Shown here piece after piece: positions 8,245 to 18,471 of a DNA stretch of 64,000 nucleotides. The first letter of the stretch is position 1; every line of letters starts with the position of its first letter. The stretch covers positions 124,001 through 188,000 of the forward strand of contig NZ_JANUGY010000009.1 in the NCBI RefSeq assembly GCF_024756235.1. The letters are read 5' to 3'. The position numbers were made by a program, and so were the translations under genes. This DNA is from Massilia kyonggiensis (lineage in GTDB: Bacteria > Pseudomonadota > Gammaproteobacteria > Burkholderiales > Burkholderiaceae_D). The notes under the pieces are model-generated. The model saw only the letters and a list, made by a program, of their open reading frames with translations, searched no databases and was not told the origin of the DNA.

Positions 8245-9054
8245 ATGACCCAACTGAAAATCGCCGTTGCCGGCGCCAGCGGCCGCATGGGCCGCATGCT
8301 GATCGAAGCCATCGCCACCGCGCCGGACGCCGTCCTGGCCGGCGCCCTCGACCGCGAAGGCAACCCGTTCATCAACTCGGACGCCGGCGCGTTTTCCGGC
8401 CAGCTGACCGGCGTCGTGATCCAGTCCGACCTGGACAAGGGCCTCGCGGACGCCGACTTCCTGATCGACTTCACGCGCCCGGAAGGCACGCTGCGCCACC
8501 TGGAATACTGCGCCGCGCACGGCATCAAGATGATCATCGGCACCACCGGTTTCGATGACGCCGGCAAGGCCGCCATCCGCGCCGCCGCCGAAAAGACCGC
8601 GATCGTGTTCGCCCCGAACATGAGCATCGGCGTGAACGTCACGCTGAAGCTGCTGGAAATGGCGGCCAAGAATTTCTCTGAGGGCTATGACATCGAGATC
8701 GTCGAAGCCCACCACCGCCACAAGGTCGATGCTCCGTCCGGCACCGCGCTCAAGATGGGCGAAGTGATCGCCGACGCCTTGGGCCGCGACCTGAAGGAAT
8801 GTGCCGTCTACGGCCGCGAGGGCGTGACGGGCGAGCGCGACCCGTCGACGATCGGCTTTGCCACCGTGCGCGGCGGCGACATCGTGGGCGACCACACGGT
8901 GCTGTTCGCCGGCATCGGCGAGCGCATCGAGATCAGCCACAAATCGAGCAGCCGCGTCAGCTACGCCCAGGGCTCCCTGCGCGCCGCGCGGTATATTGCC
9001 GACAAGGCAACGGGGCTGTACGACATGCAGGATGTGCTGGGCCTGAAGGCCTGA
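8245..9054 (+). CDS. dapB: 4-hydroxy-tetrahydrodipicolinate reductase DapB
   Basis: A 269-residue NAD(P)H-dependent enzyme of the diaminopimelate/lysine pathway, supplying meso-DAP for peptidoglycan. The N-terminal Rossmann motif is VAGASGRMGRM (about 8-18). The family signature EAHHRHKVDAPSGTAL (about 154-169) holds the catalytic His pair and Lys. Length matches the E. coli enzyme (273). A TAAC spacer links it to bamE. Confidence 0.97.
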   Translation: MTQLKIAVAGASGRMGRMLIEAIATAPDAVLAGALDREGNPFINSDAGAFSGQLTGVVIQSDLDKGLADADFLIDFTRPEGTLRHLEYCAAHGIKMIIGTTGFDDAGKAAIRAAAEKTAIVFAPNMSIGVNVTLKLLEMAAKNFSEGYDIEIVEAHHRHKVDAPSGTALKMGEVIADALGRDLKECAVYGREGVTGERDPSTIGFATVRGGDIVGDHTVLFAGIGERIEISHKSSSRVSYAQGSLRAARYIADKATGLYDMQDVLGLKA

Positions 9055-9126
9055 GCGCACACGCCTGCCGAACTGGACGGCTTTGCCGGCGATCTGCTGG
9101 CATACTGACCTTTTAAGGAGAACCCC

Positions 9127-9453
9127 ATGGCCACCGTCGAGCTCAACGGCGCCGCGATCACCGACGCGGAAAGCTTCCACGTCGAGAGCCAGCGTGCATT
9201 CGGCTTCCCCGATTCGTATGCGCATACGATGGATTCCTGGGTCGATTGCCTGAGCTACCTGCGTGACGAAGACGGCATGAGCAGCGTCCGCCTGAAGAAG
9301 GACGAGGTGCTGCACATCGTCGTGACGCACTCGGAAGCCCTGCGCGAACGGGCGCCCGACGTGCTGGAAGAGATGGCCTTTTGCATCATCGGCATCAACG
9401 AGCGCTACGAGGACTACGGCGAACAGCCGGCGCTGGAGCTCGAACTGCGGTAG
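9127..9453 (+). CDS. Barstar-family protein
   Basis: A 108-residue protein resembling barstar, the inhibitor of the ribonuclease barnase. The key helix is present: FPDSYAHTMDSWVDCLSYL (about 28-46) aligns with the barstar segment that plugs the RNase active site, with both acidic residues (Asp35 and Asp39 equivalents) and the Cys-Leu kept. AAGGAG precedes the ATG. No RNase toxin gene lies next to it, so it is an orphan immunity-type or housekeeping member of the family; such orphans are common. It lies between dapB and leuS. Confidence 0.8.
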   Translation: MATVELNGAAITDAESFHVESQRAFGFPDSYAHTMDSWVDCLSYLRDEDGMSSVRLKKDEVLHIVVTHSEALRERAPDVLEEMAFCIIGINERYEDYGEQPALELELR

Positions 9454-9513
9454 GCCGCTTGTCATGTGACACGATATAATGTTCTGCTCACCTCCTTCAG
9501 TCCGCAGAACATC

Positions 9514-12159
<2,646 letters not shown>

Positions 12160-12162
12160 GCC

Positions 12163-12684
12163 ATGCGCGCCCTGACCCGGAAGTTGGCGGTGCGCGCGGT
12201 TGCGGCCCTGCTGGTGGCGAGCGCCACCGCAGGCTGCGGCTTCCAGCTGCGCGGCTCGAACGGCAGCTACACGATGCCGTTCCACAGCATCTATCTCGGC
12301 TTCCCGGACACGTCCGCGCTGGGCACGGAACTCAAGCGCAACCTGCGCGCGACCGACCAGGTGGTCATCGCCGACAAGGCGGCGGATGCCGAGGCGCAGT
12401 TCGTGCTGCTGGGCGAGTCGCGCAACAAGTCGATCCTGTCGCTGAACAGCCTGGGCCGCGTGCGCGAATACCTGCTGACGTACACGATGTCGTTCACCGT
12501 GCGCGACGCGAAGGGCGTGGAACTGGTGCCTCCTACCCAGATCTCGCTGCGCCGGAACATGGCGTTCGACGAGACCCAGGTGCTGGCCAAGGAATCGGAA
12601 GAAGCGCTGCTGTACCGCGACATGCAGGCGGACCTCGTGCAGCAGATCATGCGCCGCCTCGCTTCGATCAAACCGGCGACTTAA
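12163..12684 (+). CDS. lptE: LPS-assembly lipoprotein LptE
   Basis: A 173-residue lipoprotein that plugs the LptD barrel and helps deliver lipopolysaccharide to the outer leaflet. The signal peptide ends in ATAGC (Cys25), followed by the family hallmark GFQLRG. Residues about 30-170 form the alpha/beta LptE domain. The leuS-lptE-holA order is the same as in E. coli and strongly supports the call. Length is typical. Confidence 0.95.
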   Translation: MRALTRKLAVRAVAALLVASATAGCGFQLRGSNGSYTMPFHSIYLGFPDTSALGTELKRNLRATDQVVIADKAADAEAQFVLLGESRNKSILSLNSLGRVREYLLTYTMSFTVRDAKGVELVPPTQISLRRNMAFDETQVLAKESEEALLYRDMQADLVQQIMRRLASIKPAT

Positions 12685-12699
12685 CGAAAAAGGAACACC

Positions 12700-13716
12700 A
12701 TGCAGTTGCGGCCTGAGGCGCTCGACGGGCACCTCGCCAAGGGGCTCGCGCCCCTGTACGTGATCACCAGCGACGAGCACCTGCTCGCGCTGGAGGCGGC
12801 GGACAAGATCCGCCGTGCCGCGCGCGCGCAAGGGTATTCCGAGCGCGACGTGCTCACGGTCGAGCGCAACTTCAAATGGGGCGAGCTGCTGGCCGCCAAC
12901 CAGGCCATGTCGCTGTTCGGCGACAAGAAGCTGATCGAGCTGCGCATCCCGGGCGGCAAGCCGGGCAAGGACGGCAGCGCGGCCCTGCAGAACTATGCGA
13001 AAGACCTGAACCCCGACAACCTCACCTTGATCACCCTGCCGAAGCTGGACTGGCAGACGGCCAAGGCGTCGTGGGTGGCGGCGCTGCAGCAGGCGGCGGT
13101 CTACGTCGAGATCCCGAACGTGGAACGCGCGCAGCTGCCGGGCTGGATCGGCATGCGCCTGGCCGCGCAAAACCAGAGCGCTGACCGCCAGAGCCTGGAC
13201 TTCATCGCCGACCGCGTCGAGGGCAATTTGCTGGCGGCGCACCAGGAAATCCAGAAGCTCGGCCTGTTGTACGAACCGGGCAAGCTGACGTACGAGCAGG
13301 TGCACGACGCCGTGCTGAACGTGGCGCGCTACGATGTGTTCAAACTGTCGGAAGCCATGCTGGCCGGCGACCCGGCGCGCCTCGTGCGCATGCTGGAAGG
13401 TTTGAAAGGCGAGGGCGAGGCGCTGCCGCTGGTGTTGTGGGCCGTCTCCGAAGAAATCCGCACGCTGCTAAAATTAAAGGCAGGGATGGCGCAGGGACGC
13501 CCGCTGGGTGCGCTGCTGAAGGAATACCGCATCTGGGGCCCGCGCGAGCGCATGATGGAACCCGCGTTGCGCCGGATCTCCCTGCCGACGCTGGAAGCGG
13601 CGCTGCAGCAGGCGGCGCAGGTCGACAGGATGGTCAAGGGCCTGCGCGCGAAGCAGTTCGCGGGCGATGCGTGGGATGCGATGCTGCAGCTGGCGTTGAA
13701 AGTCGCATCGACATAA
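12700..13716 (+). CDS. holA: DNA polymerase III subunit delta (HolA)
   Basis: A 338-residue clamp-loader subunit that opens the beta sliding clamp. The N-terminal region includes LAPLYVITSDEHLLALEAADKI (in part) typical of delta, and the C-terminal collar domain contains FKLSEAMLAGD and the helical segment near QQAAQVDRMVKG. AAGGAA precedes the ATG at 12700. It follows lptE by 15 bp and precedes proA by 22 bp, so all may be one transcript. Confidence 0.95.
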   Translation: MQLRPEALDGHLAKGLAPLYVITSDEHLLALEAADKIRRAARAQGYSERDVLTVERNFKWGELLAANQAMSLFGDKKLIELRIPGGKPGKDGSAALQNYAKDLNPDNLTLITLPKLDWQTAKASWVAALQQAAVYVEIPNVERAQLPGWIGMRLAAQNQSADRQSLDFIADRVEGNLLAAHQEIQKLGLLYEPGKLTYEQVHDAVLNVARYDVFKLSEAMLAGDPARLVRMLEGLKGEGEALPLVLWAVSEEIRTLLKLKAGMAQGRPLGALLKEYRIWGPRERMMEPALRRISLPTLEAALQQAAQVDRMVKGLRAKQFAGDAWDAMLQLALKVAST

Positions 13717-13738
13717 CGAATACACAGGAACGAAGCAG

Positions 13739-15004
13739 ATGGACATCACCGAGTACATGCACACAATCGGCCGCCAGGCCCGCGCGGCTTCGCGTGGCAT
13801 GGCGCGCGCGGACAGCGCCACCCGCAACCAGGCCTTGCTGCTGATCGCCGCCGCCATCGAGCGCGACGCCGACGCGCTGCGCGCCGCCAATGCGCGCGAC
13901 ATGGAAGCGGCGGCCGCCGCCGGCCTGGAGCCGGCGCTGCTGGACCGCCTCGCGCTGTCCGACAAGGCGATCGCCACGATGGTCGACGGCCTGCGCCAGA
14001 TCGTCGCGCTGCCCGATCCGATCGGCGAGATCACCGACCTGAAATTCCGCCCGACGGGCATCCAGGTGGGCCGCATGCGCGTGCCGCTGGGCGTGATCGG
14101 CATCATCTATGAGGCGCGCCCGAACGTGACGGTCGATGCGGCCGGCCTGTGCATCAAGAGCGGCAACGCCGCCATCCTGCGCGGCGGCTCGGAAGCCATC
14201 CATTGCAACCGCGCGCTGGCCGCACTGGTGGCGGAAGGCCTGCGCGGCGCAGGCCTGCCGGAACACGGCGTGCAGGTCGTCGAGACGACGGACCGCGCCG
14301 CCGTCGGTGCCCTCATCACGATGCCGGAATTCGTGGACGTCATCGTCCCGCGCGGCGGCAAGGGCCTCATCGCGCGCCTGATGAAGGAATCCACCGTCCC
14401 GATGATCAAGCACCTGGACGGCATCTGCCACGTCTACATCGACGCGAAGGCGGACATCGCCAAGGCGCTGCCCATCGCGATGAACGCGAAGACGCACCGC
14501 TATGGCACGTGCAACACGATGGAGACGCTGCTCGTCGCCCGCGCGATCGCGCCGACGGTGCTGCCGCAACTGGCCGAGCTGTACGCGACGAAGGAAGTCG
14601 AGCTGCGCGCCGATCCGGAAGCGCTGGCGATCCTGCAGGGCTACCCGCATCTGGTGCCTGCGACGGAAGAGGACTGGAGCACGGAATACCTGGCACCGAT
14701 CCTCGCCGTGAAGATCGTCGACGGCATCGACGCGGCCATCGAGCATATCAACACATACTCGTCCAAGCACACGGACGCCATCGTCACCGAGGATTACACG
14801 GATGCGATGCGCTTCCTGCGCGAGGTGGATTCGGCCTCGGTGATGATCAACGCATCGACGCGCTTCGCCGACGGCTTCGAATACGGCCTCGGCGCGGAGA
14901 TCGGCATCTCGAACGACAAGCTGCATGCGCGCGGTCCGGTGGGCCTGGAAGGCCTGACGTCGCTGAAGTACGTGGTGTTCGGGCACGGCGAAGTCCGCAA
15001 ATAA
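13739..15004 (+). CDS. proA: Gamma-glutamyl phosphate reductase ProA
   Basis: A 421-residue aldehyde-dehydrogenase-fold enzyme reducing glutamyl-5-phosphate with NADPH in proline synthesis. The catalytic Cys258 sits in YGTCNTMETLLV. VMINASTRFADGFEYGLGAEIGIS (in part, about 360-385) is the conserved C-terminal signature. Length agrees with E. coli (417). Its stop codon overlaps the first bases of a REP-like repeat block. No proB is adjacent. Confidence 0.97.
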   Translation: MDITEYMHTIGRQARAASRGMARADSATRNQALLLIAAAIERDADALRAANARDMEAAAAAGLEPALLDRLALSDKAIATMVDGLRQIVALPDPIGEITDLKFRPTGIQVGRMRVPLGVIGIIYEARPNVTVDAAGLCIKSGNAAILRGGSEAIHCNRALAALVAEGLRGAGLPEHGVQVVETTDRAAVGALITMPEFVDVIVPRGGKGLIARLMKESTVPMIKHLDGICHVYIDAKADIAKALPIAMNAKTHRYGTCNTMETLLVARAIAPTVLPQLAELYATKEVELRADPEALAILQGYPHLVPATEEDWSTEYLAPILAVKIVDGIDAAIEHINTYSSKHTDAIVTEDYTDAMRFLREVDSASVMINASTRFADGFEYGLGAEIGISNDKLHARGPVGLEGLTSLKYVVFGHGEVRK

Positions 15005-15218
15005 ATTCGGGGTCAGAGCACATTTTTCGGAAAATTCGGGGTCAGAGCACATTTGAGGACAATTGTTCCAATGTGCCTCCAATAGCGGCAGATTGCATTT
15101 GCGAGGCAGGGAAGAGGGACTTTGTCGATCTCTTGGCTCCCGTTGATTCTCAAGAGCCATTGCATCAATAAGTGCTCTGACCCCGAATTTTCGCGAAAAC
15201 GTGCTCTGACCCCGAATT
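15004..15218. repeat. Symmetric REP/MITE-like element with four copies of an 18-bp unit
   Basis: The 18-bp word AATTCGGGGTCAGAGCAC occurs in direct orientation at 15004-15021 and 15033-15050, and perfectly inverted at 15172-15189 and 15201-15218. Both pairs have a 29-bp period. The 121 bp between the pairs is AT-richer and non-coding. The design (doublet, spacer, inverted doublet) resembles BIME/REPIN elements mobilised by RAYT (REP-associated tyrosine) transposases; no transposase is in the window. Confidence 0.85.
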
Positions 15219-15242
15219 GGAGCTCTTGAATAAAGGAACTGC

Positions 15243-15656
15243 ATGTATCTCTGGATCAAAGCGCTGCACATCGTCTTCGTCGCCTCGTGGTTCGCCGGCC
15301 TGTTTTACCTGCCGCGCATCTACGTGAACCTGGCCCAGGAAAGCAACCCGGCCGTGCTCGAACGCCTGCTCGGCATGGGGCGCCGGCTGTACCGTTTCAC
15401 GACGATCCTGATGGTGCCGGCGCTGTTGCTGGGCCTGTGGCTGTGGCTGGGCTTCGGCATCAAGGGCGGCTGGCTGCATGCAAAACTGGCGCTCGTGATC
15501 CTCGTGATCGGCTACCATCATGCGTGTGGTTCGCTGCTGAAAAAATTCGAACGCGGCGTCAATACGCGCAGCCATAAATGGTTCCGCGTGTTCAATGAAG
15601 TGCCGGTTCTGCTACTGCTGGCCATCGTCATCCTGGTCGTCGTGAAGCCGTTCTGA
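15243..15656 (+). CDS. hemJ: HemJ-type protoporphyrinogen IX oxidase (CopD/UPF0093 family)
   Basis: A 137-residue integral membrane protein. The start MYLWIKALHIVFVASWFAGLFYLPR and the segment GWLHAKLALVILVIGYHHACG are the HemJ hallmarks; His9 and the Lys in WLHAKL (about 80) correspond to residues needed for activity in characterised HemJ. Four hydrophobic segments are visible. It would oxidise protoporphyrinogen IX to protoporphyrin IX, the step before ferrochelatase, whose gene hemH lies at 58.6 kb. No hemG or hemY is in this window. AAAGGAA at 15233-15239 fixes the start. Confidence 0.88.
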   Translation: MYLWIKALHIVFVASWFAGLFYLPRIYVNLAQESNPAVLERLLGMGRRLYRFTTILMVPALLLGLWLWLGFGIKGGWLHAKLALVILVIGYHHACGSLLKKFERGVNTRSHKWFRVFNEVPVLLLLAIVILVVVKPF

Positions 15657-15682
15657 CCTGAAGATTCAACTTGATTGATTGG

Positions 15683-15713
15683 CGGCCGGGCCTGATCCCG
15701 GCCGTTTCGTTTT
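15683..15713 (+). terminator. Rho-independent terminator after hemJ
   Basis: An 8-bp GC stem (CGGCCGGG / CCCGGCCG) with a 6-base loop, followed by TTTCGTTTT. It lies 26 bp after the hemJ stop codon. Confidence 0.85.
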
Positions 15714-15720
15714 AGTCAGT

Positions 15721-15761
15721 CGGGGTCAGAGCCCACCCGTGAAATTCGGGCTCTGACCCCG
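15721..15761. repeat. REP-like hairpin related to the upstream repeat block
   Basis: A perfect 14-bp inverted repeat (CGGGGTCAGAGCCC / GGGCTCTGACCCCG) around a 13-base loop. It shares the core CGGGGTCAGAGC with the four-copy element before hemJ. It lies between the hemJ terminator and the next gene. Confidence 0.8.
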
Positions 15762-15794
15762 AATGTTTTTCAACTACGGATAAAGGGTACCCCT

Positions 15795-17006
15795 ATGACT
15801 TCCTACTTCTGCCCCTGCCCGCGCGGCATGGAACAGGCGCTGGCCGACGAGCTGGCCGAGATCGCACAAACCACCGGCAGCACGTCGCTGAAGGTGCACA
15901 ACCAGGTGCCGGGCGGCGTCCACTGCTCGGGTACGAATACCGACGCGTACCTCATCAACCTGCATTCGCGCATCGCGTCGCGCGTGCTGCTGCGCATCGC
16001 CAACCGCACGTACGCCAACGAGAACGACATCTACGACCTCGTGCTGGAACAGCCGTGGGAAGACTGGTTCAGCGTCGACCATACGATCCGCGTCGACATC
16101 ACCGCGATCAAGTCGCCGCTGACGAGCCTCGAGTTCACGACGCTGAAGATCAAGGACGCCGTGTGCGACCGCTTCCGCGACCAGTTCGGCCGCCGCCCGT
16201 CCGTCAACACGCGCACGCCGGACATGCGCATCATGGGCTTCCTCGACCAGCGCAACTTCACGATCTACCTCGACACGTCCGGCGAAGCGCTGTTCAAGCG
16301 CGGCTGGCGCGAGGAGACGGGCGACGCGCCGCTGCGCGAAAACCTGGCCGCCGGCCTGCTGCGCGTGGCGGGCTGGAAGCCGGGCGTGACGCTGTTCGAT
16401 CCGATGTGCGGCTCGGGCACGATCCTGATCGAGGCCGCGCAGATGGTGCAGGGCATTCCGCCCGGCGCGCGCCGCCGTTTCGCATTCGAGAAATTCAGGA
16501 ACTTCAATGCCAAGGCCTGGCAGGAGATGAAGACGGCCATCAAGCCGAACCCGCTGCCGGAGACGCCAACGATCTTCGGCTCCGACATCTCCGGCGACAT
16601 GGTCGCGATGACGCGCCATAACCTGCGCTCGGCCGGCATCCTGTTCGAGGTGCCGCTGAAGCAGATCGAGGCGCAGCAGGTGCAGCCGCCCACCAGCGAG
16701 CCCGGCCTGCTGGTGACGAATCCCCCGTACGGCGAGCGGATCGGCGTGCGCGGCGATTCGACCATCCCGCAGGACGAGATGGCCGTCGGCTTCTACCAGC
16801 AGCTCTCCGCGACCCTGAAGCAGCGCTTCGCCGGCTGGACGGTGTACCTGTTCACGGCCGACCTGGGCCTGCCGAAGATGCTGCGCCTGAAGGAATCGCG
16901 CAAGACCCCGTTCTTCAACGGCGCGCTCGAATGCCGCCTGTTCCGCTTCGACATGGTCGCCGGCTTCAACCGACGCGACGCCGCCAAACCCAAAGACGAC
17001 CAGTAA
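15795..17006 (+). CDS. THUMP-domain class I SAM-dependent RNA methyltransferase (RlmL N-terminal type)
   Basis: A 403-residue methyltransferase. The N-terminal ferredoxin-like/THUMP region (about 1-160) binds RNA; the catalytic part has the SAM-binding motif FDPMCGSGT (201-209) and the N2-guanine methyltransferase motif TNPPYGERIG. It corresponds to the N-terminal half of E. coli RlmL (23S rRNA m2G2445); the RlmK half of the E. coli fusion is absent, as is usual for stand-alone members. It abuts the MFS transporter gene without a gap, so the two may be translationally linked. Confidence 0.88.
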   Translation: MTSYFCPCPRGMEQALADELAEIAQTTGSTSLKVHNQVPGGVHCSGTNTDAYLINLHSRIASRVLLRIANRTYANENDIYDLVLEQPWEDWFSVDHTIRVDITAIKSPLTSLEFTTLKIKDAVCDRFRDQFGRRPSVNTRTPDMRIMGFLDQRNFTIYLDTSGEALFKRGWREETGDAPLRENLAAGLLRVAGWKPGVTLFDPMCGSGTILIEAAQMVQGIPPGARRRFAFEKFRNFNAKAWQEMKTAIKPNPLPETPTIFGSDISGDMVAMTRHNLRSAGILFEVPLKQIEAQQVQPPTSEPGLLVTNPPYGERIGVRGDSTIPQDEMAVGFYQQLSATLKQRFAGWTVYLFTADLGLPKMLRLKESRKTPFFNGALECRLFRFDMVAGFNRRDAAKPKDDQ

Positions 17007-18281
17007 ATGCTACCCGAACCCGAACCGGACAATCTACCGAAAGACCCCGTCACCCCCGTCCCGCTGCCGGCCCCGCACAAGATCAGGATGCTCTCGGCCG
17101 GCGGCCTCGCCACCCTGCTGGCCGCGCTGTCGATGCTGGGCCCGTTCTCCGTCGACGCCTACCTGCCCGCATTCCCGGCCATCCAGGCGTCGCTGCACGC
17201 GACCGGGCTGGAAGTGCAGCAGACGCTGACGGCGTACATGCTGGCCTTCGCCGCGATGTCGCTGTGGCATGGCGCGCTGTCGGACGCGTTCGGGCGGCGC
17301 AACGTGGTCCTCGTCGGATTGATCGTGTTCGCGGTCGGGACGCTCGGCTGCGCGTCCGCGCATTCCGTGCACTACCTGTGGATCTTCCGTATCATGCAGG
17401 GCGTATCGGCCGGGGCCGGCGTCGTCGTCGGCCGGGCGATCATCCGCGACCTGTATTCGGATGCGCCGGCCGCGCGGCTGCTGTCGATGGTGACGATGAT
17501 TTTCTCCATCGCGCCCGCGATCGCGCCCGTGCTGGGCGGCTGGGTCGTGGCCGCGTTCGACTGGCGGTCGATCTTCCTCGGCCTGCTGGCCTTTTCCGTG
17601 ATCCTGTGGTGGGTGTGCTGGCAGCACCTGCCCGAGACGATGCCGGTGGAGCGCCGCCAGCCGTTCAACCCGCGCTTCCTCGCGCGCAGCTACTCGGACA
17701 TCTTCAGCTCCGTGTTGTTCCAGATGAAGTCCGGGATCGTCGCGTTCAACTTCGGCGGCATGTTCCTGTTCATCGCGGGCGCGCCCGTGCTGCTGCCCGT
17801 GCACCTGCACCTGGGGCCGTCGGATTTCGCGTGGCTGTTCGTGCCGGCCGTGAGCGGCATCTTCCTGGGCGCGCTGGCCGCCAACCGGCTGGCGGGCAAG
17901 ATGACGTTCTCGCGCCAGATCGCGATCGGCTACGCGTTGATGCTGGCGGCCGTCACTTGCTCCGTCGCGTACCACGCCGTGCTGCCGCCGGCGCTGCCGT
18001 GGACCGTGCTGCCGATGTTCTTCTATAACCTCGGCAGTTCGATCATCAACCCCAGCGCGACCCTGCTGGCGCTCGACCTGTTCCCGCACATCCGCGGCAC
18101 GGTCGCGTCATGCCAGTCGTTCGTGACCACGTTGATGGGCGCACTGGTGGCCGGCATCATCGCGCCGGCGCTGACCCATTCCGTGCTGGCGATGGCGCTC
18201 GGCCAGGCCGCGTTCGCACTGGCGTCGCTCGCTTGCTGGATGACGTCGCGCCAATACCGCCGGTACAAAGCGCTCGCTTAA
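17007..18281 (+). CDS. MFS multidrug exporter, Bcr/CflA family
   Basis: A 424-residue major facilitator with about 12 membrane segments after a 30-residue Pro-rich cytoplasmic start. PFSVDAYLPAFPAI (about 47-60) is characteristic of drug:H+ antiporter-1 proteins of the Bcr/CflA type; the motif A-like loop reads GALSDAFGRRNVV. It probably exports a drug or a small metabolite by proton exchange; the substrate is not evident. The start codon follows the methyltransferase stop codon directly. Confidence 0.88.
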   Translation: MLPEPEPDNLPKDPVTPVPLPAPHKIRMLSAGGLATLLAALSMLGPFSVDAYLPAFPAIQASLHATGLEVQQTLTAYMLAFAAMSLWHGALSDAFGRRNVVLVGLIVFAVGTLGCASAHSVHYLWIFRIMQGVSAGAGVVVGRAIIRDLYSDAPAARLLSMVTMIFSIAPAIAPVLGGWVVAAFDWRSIFLGLLAFSVILWWVCWQHLPETMPVERRQPFNPRFLARSYSDIFSSVLFQMKSGIVAFNFGGMFLFIAGAPVLLPVHLHLGPSDFAWLFVPAVSGIFLGALAANRLAGKMTFSRQIAIGYALMLAAVTCSVAYHAVLPPALPWTVLPMFFYNLGSSIINPSATLLALDLFPHIRGTVASCQSFVTTLMGALVAGIIAPALTHSVLAMALGQAAFALASLACWMTSRQYRRYKALA

Positions 18282-18471
18282 CGTGTAGTTACTGTAATGA
18301 TCCCGATCATAAATAAATGCTAAATTTCGGGATCAGTACTGTGCATTGTCAATACATTTCAGTTGAAAGGTGACTCTAAAACGCCGCAATTTGTCCGGAA
18401 AGTATTGTTCCCGGTCAGAAATGTATATATGCTAAGATAAGTTTTTCATGCTTGGAATAACGTTGTAAACA

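Noticed and set aside
15051..15171. A possible CRISPR-like array at the repeats before hemJ
   Set aside because: There are only two direct copies on each side, in inverted pairs, with 11-bp gaps; no spacers of CRISPR length and no cas genes.
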